From positions 24,159,175 to 24,223,174 of the forward strand of contig CM023540.1 of the NCBI GenBank assembly GCA_013350335.1: 64,000 nt of DNA, read 5' to 3'. A program made the position numbers and the translations under genes. The stretch is from Chimonanthus salicifolius (taxonomy: Eukaryota; Streptophyta; Magnoliopsida; Laurales; Calycanthaceae). A model generated the notes under the pieces. It was not told the DNA's origin, made no database searches, and saw only the letters and a program-made list of their open reading frames with translations. Below, one piece after another: positions 1 to 11,483 of this stretch; the stretch's first letter is position 1, and each line of letters opens with the position of its first letter.

Positions 1-1924
1 AGAGAGAGAGAGATTTTGCTTCTCTTGTATTTCTTTGGCAATGTAATGAAAAGCAAAGGACACGCTTCTCTTCTCTTCTACCCTTTCGAGCCTCTGTTTT
101 CACGCGCCTGCATGCTGTCTTAGATGCCACTTTGATGACGTTTCATTTAATTACGTTATTAAATACATTTTACCATCAACGATTTACTACTCACACTTTT
201 CGATTAATTACCTTTTATTGAGCTGTTATCATTGCTAATCGATGATTCTTCAATCGATCTTCTACAGCCGTCCATCTTGTCAGCTTGCAACTGTAATTCT
301 TTTTTACTGTGTGGTAGATCTTAGAAGACATGGGCGCTCCTCAGGGCTCAGACTTCAGAGTAGTTCAGACCTAACTCAATCTGCTCCCTGCCGTGAGTTT
401 GAATCATTTACTGTAAATTGTTTCCCCATCAGCTCCTTTTGCAGGCTCACGTGGTACCCACAGGGCCCCCACAAACTATTTTACTTTTACCTCTCTTATC
501 TATGACTTTTGAAATCTTTCAAATTAAAAATAGGTTATTCAATCTTTATTTTTGTGTAATTCGAGATGAATTTTAGTGTATTATCTATTTTGTCTTTTAA
601 ATCGGCTCATCGAACTATTTGAATTGACTCATCGGATCAGTGACCCTTTCACTGCTGTATAAAGAAGCACACTGATCGACTCACTGAAATTTATTTAAGT
701 AAGATTGTTTTTTTTCATAGAGAACAATAAATCGGATCAGTGACCCTGATCACTGAATTTTTTTAAATACTTTTGTAGGACAGTGGAAAAGGTAAAATAG
801 ACAATACCCTAAATACTCGTATCTCGTTACGCAAAATACCCGTAGGAGATTCACGAAATTCTTTGGACATCTAATCTGAACTATGGTATTATAAATCAAA
901 TATTTTACCCCTACGATCCCCACAAATTAAAGTCGATGAATTTTTACGTATTAAAAAAAATATCTTCCAAATTCATTTATCTCACAGATTAAGGCTCAAC
1001 CATCTAAACCTCAGAGGGCCTGGCAATGCTAAGGTGAAAAAGCGTTCAATAAAACCAAAAACTTCTTGTTGGGACAATTTTTTTCCCTTCTGATGTGGGG
1101 GCAGCGGGATCTTTTTCTTAAATAAATTTAATATATAGTATATTTTGAGTTTCATAACTTATATTAAATAAAATGTATCTTATAGATCTACTTGATTGTA
1201 AAAAATAATTTTAAATATTTTTTTAAAGATAATTTTAGACGATAAAATGGATAGCTCATTTTAAAAATAGTATTTCTTAAATAAAAATAAGGAATTCCAA
1301 GAGATTCTACCCATTTTCATAAGTTTGTATAAATTTAAGAAACATTTTTAGAATAATTTTTTTTATATTTAATAACTATATTTAAAAGAATGCATTTATT
1401 TGACATGGTTGATGAATCCAAATATGTCACATGTTAAATTATTATACATAAATATTTGTCACAACGAATCCAAACTCTCCTTTTTTGGCAGGGTAATGTT
1501 TATATTTTATAACTATTATTTGTAAACAGTCACTCCCTATATTAAGAGAAAAAAATAAATGTATTTAATTATATCAAGACAAAATTACCTTTATTTTTTG
1601 TCATTTGAGCAGGGGACCATATAACATAAAAGATAAGGGGACCTATATCAATAATCTTATTATTTTAGATATTCATATTTTTTTTTTAGTGTTTTTAAAA
1701 CTTAAATTGGATTATCTAGTTTGATTTCAATAGTCTTCAAGACAATGCAATTTGTTCAATAACTTATTTAATTCTTATATATCTTATTTTTATCTTCTTT
1801 AATTTATTTAAGAAGACAATTTTCTACCATGTTTGCAATGTTTATTCCTATTTTTTATAATTACTTTTAAATATAATAATTGGTCATGTCACTATAATAT
1901 TATAATAACATCACAATACTAATA
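1..1924. other. AT-rich intergenic DNA, no gene seen
   Basis: The window opens inside an AG dinucleotide repeat (bases 1-14). The rest is AT-rich with short open frames only and no recognisable protein. A short duplicated phrase (gatcggatcagtgaccc-like) occurs near 630 and 735. I see no coding signal. Confidence 0.6.
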
Positions 1925-1932
1925 GTTTAACT

Positions 1933-2025
1933 CAGAGATTTTAATATCGGCTGATACGATATAAGTAGTTTTAGTAAAAAAAATAGAGAGAAATTTCTCA
2001 GCCGATATTGAGATTTTAATCCCTG
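1933..2025. mobile_element. 93-bp hAT-type MITE, ATCGGC family copy 1
   Basis: The ends are inverted: the left end begins CAGAGATTTTAATATCGGCTGA, and the right end read on the opposite strand begins CAGGGATTAAAATCTCAATATCGGCTGA in a similar layout. The element is flanked by 8-bp direct repeats GTTTAACT (1925-1932) and ATTTAACT (2026-2033), which match at 7 of 8 bases. An 8-bp target duplication and short inverted ends are the signature of hAT transposons. It has no coding capacity and must depend on a transposase elsewhere. Copies at 8,649 and 14,266 share the same subterminal motif. Confidence 0.65.
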
Positions 2026-2033
2026 ATTTAACT

Positions 2034-4519
2034 CAATGATTAGACGTGGCTAGACCAAACCATGAGAAAAAAAATTGATCAACAATTCATTTTCTTTTGA
2101 TATTTCTTTTGTCCAGATAAGTTATACATTTATTTTGTTTTTTACTGCATGTTAATTATTAAAAAAATGAAAATAAAACTAATCTCTTTGGACCCAAATC
2201 AATAGCTTCATTTTAATATCAATACCGTTGTTAAAACTTTGTCAAGAACTTACGTATGTTAGCTTGTTTCTTGACACATACTACCAAACAGGGTTTTCAC
2301 AAATGACCTAATATTTTTGTAATCTCACCCTTTTTTTTAATATCTTAATGTTTTGTTTTTTTTATCTATTGTGAATGATTTTTTTATTCATATATACATA
2401 ACAATTGATATAATGTTTGGTATTGATGATATTTTATAATTTTTGTATTTTATAGGTGTTTTTTTTTTTTTTTTTTTAAGTTTTTATATCAGATTCCATT
2501 GAAATAGCCAAAAAACTATTTGAATATATTAAGATTTTTAAAAGATAGTAAATAATATTTGAATCTGACAGTTTTTAGATGTCACTAAACAGAATCAATT
2601 TGAATCTCAGCTACTTCTAATTTGAAAATTTTAGAATCTTATAGATTCTAAGAAAAGGGTTTGTATGAATTTGAATTGAAAAGCAATAGGAATGTTGAAC
2701 ATAATTCAAATCCCTAACATGCAAATTCTAAGTGAATCTGATTCTCGATCCAAAACTCATGCACTTTTGTAGTCATCATTTTTCAGTAGTTGCTTCCCTT
2801 TTTTCACCATTGTACCTTCCTTGTCTACATTTTAATATAAAAAAGTTAAAAATTTCAATTATATTTACATCGCTGTTTAGAATTTGAATTAAATGATAAT
2901 CATCGATCAGAAGATCAAATGAACATGCAATAAAGTTTAAATTGAATAATTTTTATTCCTTTTTTAGAGATACTTTGATGCATCCAAGGATCAAACTTGG
3001 TCTCATTCTAAGCTTTTTTGTAGCATGGGTATCGTGAATTCATCACCTCACGTAGAAAGTTAGATTAATTTCGCGAGTGTATGTAAACTTCAAAATTCAC
3101 ATACAAAGGTTTAATCAGTGGGGAGAAATCGCATCAGAAGTGATTTAGGGCATTTTGAATGTCAGGCCAATCCTCTCACTTAATGAGGCAGGCGTCTTGA
3201 CCCTATTCTCTACTTTAGTGGTTAACATTTGCCAATTTAGGCGCCTACATAAGTGGCTCGATCTTTCTTTAAATGGTGACATTCCATTTTTTATCATTTG
3301 TGATGGGCCCCATTTTAAACTTCTAGGCCTCCGGTTGTCGTGAATAGATGTGATTTAATTCTGACAAGTAGATATCAAGAAACTGATGAATCCTTAAGTT
3401 GCCTCCATATGTTTCAATTGGTTTTGGCAATCAGACCCACCTCCAACCTAAAATGATGTGGACTAATTCTTTGATAAGTGATGAGTGGTCCATTTCTAGA
3501 AGTGGGTAGGTCTTATTAGTTTCTGAAAATCGATTTCCAACTGTTTCATCCTAATTGACTGAGTAAATTGGAAAATTCATGTAACAATTAATGCATGTGT
3601 GACCACATCTACATTGAATGGGACAAACATACAGCGCCTCAATCCAAACCATCCAAATCATGGCCACTCTAAGAATAAACAATAGCCTAACAGTGTTCTA
3701 TTCAAAATTTTGAAAATCATTTAACCACTGGGCATCTTTCAATAGGTGCCACTATAATAGTTTGTATACTTATATATCCACAATCTATTGAAAAATGTTT
3801 AATATTTTAAAATTTTAAACTGCAAAATTTGTTACTACTTTATAATGATCAAGTCTTCTATAAATAAGTTACTACTTTTGTTTCTAGGTTTATTTATATT
3901 TCTACATCTTTTAAGTGCTTAGTGTTTTTTTTTTCCCTTTGATTTTAGTAGAAAATAGTAGGTTTCCCTTTAAGAAGTTGAATAAATCCAGTACACAAGG
4001 GGAAGGGAGTGAGTTAAAATAAAAAAGTGGTTGGATCAGAAAACGTATTTACTATTTTAGCCCTACCTGCATCTTAATGTGATCTGCAGCATTCATTTGA
4101 TGGCTAAGTTCTAACTATTGTTGCAACTAATACTCACTCTTTTATCTTACATTTATGTCCTTATCTTATTATTATTATTATTATTTTGAATCGAAGTTGT
4201 TTAACATCTCACCTGATTAATCTTTGAAATATGTGTAAATCTCTCAAATCATACATATCGATTTAATCTATGGAGAGTGGCCCTATGTATTGAGGGATGA
4301 CCCTTATCTTATTTATCTCTATTTCACTCTTAAACTTTACTTTTCTAATCAGTTTTATTAAAAAAAATTAAGATAAAAAGGTTGGTCAATATCTAAAGTG
4401 TAAGTCAACATACATATGATTTCATTGCTAAAAAAACATTTGTAAGATTTCAACTCAATCCATCATTACGACGGATAATCCAATCTATTCAGGGTGATAC
4501 TAATTCTAATTTAATATCT
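2034..4519. other. AT-rich intergenic DNA, no gene seen
   Basis: Poly-T runs occur at 2,460-2,480 and an ATT microsatellite near 4,165-4,184. The only open frame of note (3,155-3,343) shows no family features. No RNA gene was seen. Confidence 0.55.
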
Positions 4520-4521
4520 TA

Positions 4522-4886
4522 TTCTCCTTCCATCTTAAAATACTTGTCCTATTTTGAAATTTTTTATTTCTTAAGGATCATTTCCTCGTGGAGTGCACCA
4601 AAAGCCTATTAATAGATTCTCTGAGTCAATATGAACATGAAATGAATGATTTTGAGGCAGCAAGATTACGAATAACTCTCAACGAACTTAATTTAGTATT
4701 CATTGAGCCTTTCTTAACTATGTAGTAATGCATGATTCTAAATGATGAGAATCGGAGGTAGAAATAATTACAGAATGCTGTATATGGGCAAGTCAGAACT
4801 TATGAAAGAAGGTTGTCTTTCCATCATATTAGAAGGTGATTTAAAGTGAAAATAAATTAATATGACAAGTATTTTGGGACAGAGAG
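4522..4886. mobile_element. Stowaway/mariner-like MITE candidate
   Basis: The left end (CTCCTTCCATCTTAAAATACTTGTC, broken here as CTCCTTCC then AAAATACTTGTC) is matched on the opposite strand at the right end by CTCTCTGTCCC then AAAATACTTGTC. This is the familiar Stowaway terminal pattern. TA dinucleotides at 4520-4521 and 4887-4888 would be the target duplication, although the right side runs into an AT repeat. At 365 bp it is long for a Stowaway, so an internal insertion is possible. Confidence 0.5.
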
Positions 4887-4888
4887 TA

Positions 4889-7380
4889 TATATATATATA
4901 TCCAAAATATGGATTGATATTTGCAGAGTTTCACAGTAACCCTATCTACTAGCCCTATTTGAAATATGGGTTGTTCAGACTTCAGAAGCTGCAGTTCAGT
5001 ATGAGATTTCAGTATATGCTGAATATATGTCAATTTTAATTAAAATTAAAATATTCTTATTAACTTAAAATTACATGTGAAATAAAAATTGTGTTAATGT
5101 GCTTTCTATCGAAGTAAAAAGACAGGGATAAACAATTTGGATTTTGGATCTTATTTATATGAATTTTGGACCACATATACAGGTAGAGATTGGGAGTTAA
5201 ATGGGTCACTTGATCTTCTCTGACATCAGTGGATCATGGCCCCTTTCATTTCAATATTCAGCCATAAATTTTTTTTCTTCAGTTCTTATCTTTTATTAAT
5301 TATCATGAATTTGGATTATGAATTTTGGTCACTTGTGAGAATGATTCCATTGAAGCTGGCAAATATAAATATATGAAGACAAATATCTGATGAAAGTTTT
5401 TGCCTCACTTTATGAATTCGTTTCCATATTCAATAATTTTCTTTCCTTTATTTTCAGTTTTTTCAATTATACAAGTGTTTGATAAACAGTTTGATTCAGG
5501 AAAAAAAAATATGATATGTTAGATTCAACTCTTAATGTCTAATTTTAAATAAATGAGATAAATGATTATATGCTGTTGTTAATAATTTTAATTGTAAAGT
5601 AAAACTATCTAAGAGTTATATTGCCTAATGTCTACATCATGATATATAAATGATGAATGTGAAATGATCACCCACACAATAGTGTCGAATGTCGATTATA
5701 TAACACTGCACATCTAGACATAGGATCATCAAATGGGGTGGTGATGATTTGCTGGAAATGTCTTTTCTTAAATATGTGGCCTATTAAAAATCATATAGAA
5801 GAAATTAATCAAACCATGTTTTTTAAGCCTCTAAATTTTGATCAGTTTGTAATAATTTTTAATCTTTTAACTTCCTGGACTTAGAAAACGTAGATTGATT
5901 GATCCGATCAAAGCGGTGACCTTTCCAACGAAATCATCATTACTCTATTTAGTGGATCGAATGTCTAAATATGTAGAACACAAATGTGTGAATGAGCATC
6001 CTTCATAATTCATCAGAATGGCCTAATGCCTTGTAATATAATCTCTATACAGAAAATTCTGGCTAATTCAGCTGTTTGATCAGGGTATTTTTAATTTAGC
6101 ATGCAATTGGCTCATGACTTCCTTTCTTATAGTAGACGCCTATAAACTCAAAATTCATACTGAAATTCAGTTGTTCATTTTTTTTACCTCTTATATGTAT
6201 GGATGGAGTTGGTGACTTTGAGTCATAGAAGGGCTTATCCGATGAATTAGATGCCAATTATGACATATTTAAATGTACTTATGGCTGTATATTAATTTTC
6301 AAAACAAGTGAAGTTCATTCATCAATAAATGATGAAAAACAGAAAAACAAAAAATAAAAATATAAAGTCTGTTTATCAAGTTCTCAATATCAACATGTTA
6401 TTGGAAAATGTGACAATCGAGGGAGAAATTTCATGTTGTCCTACACAGTTTGGGAAGAGTGCCTGGATCTTATATATAAGTGACGCCTAATCTCGTTTGC
6501 ACATCTCAATACAAAATCATGAGAGCAAGTGCCTCTAGTCCAAAACGAACAATATCATGCTTGAGTAGTGCAATGGTCGTCACGTGTAATTTTACTCACA
6601 TCTGTTCTCTAACGAGCTCTCTCAAGATGATGTCATAATTGATTTGAAAACTTACTTCTACCTTTTATTTTTTGAATATAATTTAAACACTTAATATTTA
6701 AAAAATATGACTTTAATAATTTAATGAAAATGAATTTTCGTAAGGCGTTATCAGCCCCAAAGTGAACTGCACAAAAGCTTCACAAAGAAAATTCATGGAA
6801 TCCAATTTGTGAGAGACCATTCTTCTACCTGCAGCATATCTATGAATATACGTTGAGACATACATCCATATAACATATACATACGTACTATATTTATAAT
6901 ATCGTACTGGTGGTTTCGGGCAATGAAGATAGGCCAGGCCCTATTAATCTTAACGAGTTGGGACTTTTTGTCCTTCAAACTTGCAAGGGTTAGAAAAGAA
7001 TATGGAAGATTTAATTTTTAGAAAAGAATATAGAAGATTTAATTTTATTATTTGATTATTTTTTTAACTCAAAAGAAAATAGAAGAGAATTAATTAATTT
7101 ATGGAACTCGATTCTGTTTGACTATGTGGAGCCTGATTATCATAGATTTATTGTCGATCTCCTTTCGATTTTTTACATTTGAGTATAGTGGATCGGTATT
7201 GAATCCTGTGAATGTACCGAAAATGAACTACATAAATCTATGTGTTGTGGTGTTGATTTTCTTATTTTTATCCGATAACAAAAATAGGAAATGTGTTTCC
7301 TCTTACTATTTGAAATTTGATTGGGTGAAGTGCATATCCTTGTTTTGTAATTTGAGAAAAGAGAAGCTTTGCTAAATCAC
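4889..7380. other. AT-rich intergenic DNA with a 28-bp tandem duplication
   Basis: No gene is supported. The phrase gaaaagaatatggaagattt occurs twice in tandem (6993-7020 and 7021-7047, period 28). The open frames at 6,793-6,978 and 7,118-7,375 look like chance frames in AT-rich DNA. Confidence 0.5.
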
Positions 7381-7381
7381 G

Positions 7382-8640
7382 TGTTGGATTTTGCGGAAGT
7401 GAGTGCGTGGTGTCGACGCCAGCACACGAGGATTCTTAGCTTCGCTTTACAAGGAAAGTTGACAACATCATTTGCAAGCAAGGCACCTGTTGAGTGGATC
7501 TCCAATCCTGACCCTTGAAAATTGATTTAAGAAGCTTCATCTTCAATACAAATGTCGTGATCAGTGCCCACGATGAAAGGAATTGGACACCGGACATGAG
7601 TGGGCGGAGATATCCTTCGGTTCTCGTGAAAAGAATTGGAGCACAGATCTACATTCTCATAAAAAGAATAGAAAAAATAAAAACATGGATTGCTGCTTTA
7701 GCTGATTTAAGTATCAATATAAAGTGATATAGAAATATACGGTAATGCTAAAGCATGCTGTTTCCAAAGGAACAATTTCTATCACTGGAAAAGCAGCAAC
7801 ACAGACATACCTAGAGAAGAAAGTTTCTCAAGGTACTAAGCTGAGGACACCTCTGCTTCTCTCAATTCTATTAAAATCATATTGTTTTTCACTCTACCAT
7901 TCATCTTTTCTACTAAGCCATCGAATGTTGGAATGTAAACAGACAGCCGAGAAGTGATGCTTCTTAAATATGTAAAGTATGGATGGTTGTGATCTTCCCC
8001 ACCAGCATAATGGCTTGGGAACACCTGTAGAAGCCCTAAAAAGGGCAGGTTGGTGAGGAAACAGACGTCGCAGAGTATATCTGGAAGTGGGTTAACAGTA
8101 GTCTATAAAGTATCACTATCAATTGATGATTCAAATCATATAATCTCAAGTTTATAAATTCTTATGAGTATAGACTTAAAAAGTTTAAAATTAAGAGATA
8201 AGATCATAAGATAGAAGTGAAACTTCATCTAATCTTCTTTACATCTCGTTGATACCCGTGTCTCAGCAGAGTTTCTTGCATCGAAATGTAGTTTAAGAGA
8301 AGAAGTGATGCATGTGTATCAAAGCCTGTAAAAGAAAGAGTGTGCTTCTCTACACTACTATTTATAGCACTAGATAGAATTGCAAATTGGATTGCAACCA
8401 AATAAGGTCTAAAAGAGATTTGGTTGTGTGGAGAAAGTGTGAGATTTTATTAAAGCCTGAAAAAGAAATATTTTATGCATTTGTGACTGCTTCACACAGG
8501 GGAAGCATGTCTGATACTTGCTACAGTCTTTTCTTTAATTATAGAATCTAATAATTCACGTATCCGTAGCCACATGGCATGATAGCAACACCAGCAATGC
8601 CACTGGTTGGAACTTTTGATGAATTTGGCTCATGTGACTT
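7382..8640. other. Unclassified stretch, possible degraded retroelement
   Basis: Base composition becomes less AT-rich around 7,382-7,700, starting with TGTTGGATTTTGC, which looks like a copia LTR start. A second section around 8,230-8,540 holds a TATA-like ACTATTTATAGCAC. Two short open frames (7,515-7,727 and 7,745-7,957) match nothing I recognise. A copia LTR-like end lies at 9,300, so this may be one old element later cut by the MITE at 8,649. This is a guess from layout. Confidence 0.25.
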
Positions 8641-8648
8641 GTTCTGAC

Positions 8649-9013
8649 CTAAGGTACAAATATCGGCCGATACATATCGTATTGGCCGATATATATCGGT
8701 TTTTTAAGACCGAGTAATATCGGCCGATATCGTATCGGCCGTATATACCGAATATAGGCCGATATTCATAAATATCGGTATTTAATTATTATTTTTTTAA
8801 TTATTTTTTTTAAAAACACCGATACGGTTTTTCAAGGTTTTTACACAGTTTTTCACGGTTTTCAACGGTTCAGGGTTCACGGGTTTCACGGGTCCTCACG
8901 GTTTTTTGCGGTTTTTTCACGGTTCCGATATCGGAGGAGAGAAAATACCGAGATCGGGATGAGAGATAAAAATATCGGCCGATATATCGGCATGGCCGAT
9001 TTTTTAACCCCTG
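8649..9013. mobile_element. 365-bp hAT-type MITE, ATCGGCCGAT family copy 2
   Basis: The left end is CTAAGGTACAAATATCGGCC. The right end on the other strand is CAGGGGTTAAAAAATCGGCC. Flanking 8-bp repeats GTTCTGAC (8641-8648) and GTTTTGAC (9014-9021) match at 7 of 8. Inside are many ATATCGGCCGATAT palindromes and, at about 8,815-8,925, a run of short direct repeats of the type TTTTTCACGG. Subterminal repeats of this kind are typical transposase binding sites in hAT elements. No coding capacity. Confidence 0.75.
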
Positions 9014-9021
9014 GTTTTGAC

Positions 9022-9735
9022 CATGTATGATCAATATCAATGTTATAAAAATAGTAGAGAGATTAATTTTGTATTTTCAGAAAGATTGATGATTTAAAAG
9101 TTTCAAAAAGAGAAATAGATGTTATATCAAGATATTTGTATTTGTACCTCCTTTGATTTAGTGAAAGTTTACATGTGTTGCTTGTGGATGTAGGCTTCGG
9201 CTGAACCACATAAATTTTGTGTTGATCGTGTGGATTGTTTGATTTCGATATCGATTTCACTTCTACTGATTGATTTGATTTGGAGATTAAAATCCCAACA
9301 ATCATTCTATAAAAGAACAAGTTAAGTTGCTGACATGATATTTGATAATAACCAGTGCATAGGCCGGTGAACATAGGCTTTGCTTTTAAGAATGCACGTC
9401 AGTGATCATAGTTTTACTTACAATACACATTGATAAAGTTTTGAAACTATAGTTTTGATGACGCTTGGATGCACTGCAAAACAGCAAGTGGTTTCAATTT
9501 TGTTGAATTAGATTTTCTCATTTCTATGACAGGCATGACTGTTAGATCTGTATATGTTTTTATTTGTAACATGGTCTTAAGTATAAATTGCCAATTTCAT
9601 ATTTATAATAGCGTTAGCTGATCATACGATTATCTACAAAAAGATTTTGCAATTCATATTAAGAATATGGGTTTAAGATTAGAAATATGAAATTGTTTTA
9701 ATTTCTTATAGAAGCTTAATACTTGTTATTCTTAT
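9022..9735. other. Copia LTR-like 3' end at about 9,150-9,300, otherwise no gene
   Basis: Around 9,190-9,225 the sequence GTGGATGTAGGCTTCGGCTGAACCAC resembles a phrase common near the 3' end of plant copia LTRs, given here in two parts: GTGGATGTAGGC and TTCGGCTGAACCAC. The putative LTR end is ATCCCAACA at 9,300. A related phrase occurs in the solo LTR at 43,664-44,026. I could not fix the matching LTR start. Confidence 0.35.
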
Positions 9736-9849
9736 TGTTAGCAAAGTCCTACATTGTCGGTGGACATTTGAGTCTTGGAATTTATATACACATGGGGCAT
9801 TGTCTTTTCAAGTCGGTTTTTAAGGATGAGTTGTACTTATGTGTTTACA
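9736..9849 (+). repeat. TRIM 5' LTR
   Basis: The repeat is 114 bp, begins TGTTAGCAAAGTCC and ends TTTACA. By eye it is roughly three-quarters identical to the 3' copy, which indicates an old insertion. Confidence 0.75.
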
Positions 9850-9948
9850 CGGTAACAGAGAAGGGGTAGTACAGGGATAGATTATGTTCACTTCTCCAGC
9901 CGGTAGAAGGGGAGAGTCAAGTGTCTCCAACCCTGGCACTGAGGGGAG

Positions 9949-10064
9949 TGTCTGCAGAGTCCCACATTGCCAGTGAACCTTTGGATCTTAGAGTTTTATA
10001 TGCACATGCGTACTCTCTTCTTTGAAGCCGATTTCAAGAATGAGTTCTAGTCGTGTATTTAATA
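9949..10064 (+). repeat. TRIM 3' LTR
   Basis: The repeat is 116 bp, begins TGTCTGCAGAGTCCC and ends TTTAATA; the terminal CA appears mutated to TA. It is followed at once by the target duplication CTTAT. Confidence 0.75.
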
Positions 10065-10069
10065 CTTAT

Positions 10070-11306
10070 AATAGTTAAAGTTGAAGGCTCATAGTTTACT
10101 GTATTTTGTGTTTAATGATTGATAGATGATTGACATTCTTCGTCTACATTGTTTGTTCATGATCCACTGTGATTGGTGTTCTATTACGTAATGGTGTGGA
10201 AATAAAGAAACTACAGGGTGCTCTAGTTGGAATGCCTTCAATGGCTGTTTAATCCTAGACCATTGTCAACACTGATTTGTTTACATTAACTTTCGAATGA
10301 ACAGTTGTGAGGAAAAAATAAATAATCAATGTTACTAGCTATTCAAAATCTGAACCTCCCTAAATGTAGAAATATTCACTACTGATTGCAATATTTGATT
10401 CATCCAAACACATGACAGACACTGAAATTGAAATTGAAGTGGCTAACTTGGAGCAGTGAACCCAAAGATGAATAGATAGATCTCTCATTTGAAAGAGGTT
10501 AGTGAATGAATGTGTCAAATCTCACTCTATCCTTACTGCCCACTTGCATGACTCTACTTAAGTACTTATCTTTTCAGGATCTACAAGAATCTCAACTTTC
10601 TTTTTTCTTCCTTCTTTTTTTTTTCTTCAAACATAGGGTGAGGGCTCTATAAGTAGTAAGTGGGAAGGGAATATGTACCTTTTGATAGAACATTTGATGT
10701 GAGAAATGGGACCCCTTGTGAGGTAGGGCTTGACCAGCTCGAGTTTACATTATCACAGCCTCAGCTTCTGATAAACCCTCCTTATAGTGGCAAATGGTAT
10801 GGCCTCAAACATAATAGTACGAGTCAATAATTCATTCAAAGTTCTATTGATGCGAATCATTTAGTATTTTTCATGAAATTTTTAATAAAAAAAATTCTGG
10901 TGTACACTCAAAAACCTTTCATCATGTATGTACATCGATGGAAAATGTCTTGAAAAAGCTGAAAATATATTAGGACATGATGTATGAGAGATGTCTTGTT
11001 TAACAAAATTTGATTGAATGTAATTTGCTAATAAGTCGTTTCATGATAGCCCCTCTATCACCTTATTGTGAAAGACTAGATCAGCCCATTCTACCATAAG
11101 TACAACAATATTCTACTGAGCAGGATTCGACACTAGGCAAGTAGAAATTCAGGAATATTTACATCCTGATGAACTGGAGAGGCTCGGATTTTAACGGGTG
11201 TCGCATAATTACTTAGCTTAGGTACCGTATGAGTAGGCCCGACAAAACCCCTGTATGACTTCTTCTATTTTTCGATAAAAAGAAATATGACCTGAGTTAA
11301 CTATAA
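10070..11306. other. Intergenic, no gene seen
   Basis: AT-rich with short homopolymer tracts. No open frame or structured RNA was recognised. Confidence 0.5.
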
Positions 11307-11483
11307 TTTTTTTTTTTTATAGATAACATGTTTGTCATCACCCTATATTGAGGTTAGACTAATAACATGTATAAACAAAACCGTCCAAAAACCTTATAAT
11401 ATCATATAAGCTCGGAAGGAGTCGAACCGTTGACCTCTAGTTTAGTCCTAAAAGCTTTGACTAACTGAACGACTCGTCAATTT
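11307..11483 (-). mobile_element. tRNA-headed SINE
   Basis: Read on the minus strand, the element starts near 11,483 with a tRNA-like head. It contains an A-box-like TCGTTCAGTTAGTC and a near-perfect B box GGTTCGACTCC (plus-strand GGAGTCGAACC at about 11,417-11,427), and it ends in a poly-A tail (plus-strand T run, 11,307-11,318). This is the layout of a Pol III transcribed SINE. The head does not fold as a complete modern tRNA gene because of the attached tail. I could not define a target duplication. Confidence 0.6.

Larger units (their letters stand above)
9736..10064 (+). mobile_element. TRIM (miniature LTR retrotransposon), 329 bp, with target duplication
   Basis: Two diverged direct repeats, 9736-9849 and 9949-10064, both start with TG and share phrases such as GTCC(T/C)ACATTG and TTATAT(A/G)CACATG. 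The first ends in CA. Directly after it, CGGTAACAGAG (9850-9860) resembles the tRNA-Met primer binding site TGGTATCAGAG. Directly before the second repeat lies a purine tract, GAGGGGAG. A perfect 5-bp repeat CTTAT flanks the element (9731-9735 and 10065-10069). About 100 bp of non-coding interior and no genes make it a TRIM. It depends on proteins from other LTR elements. Confidence 0.8.

Noticed and set aside
11400..11480. Functional tRNA gene
   Set aside because: B box is good, but the sequence continues into a SINE body and poly-A tail, and a full cloverleaf is not evident.
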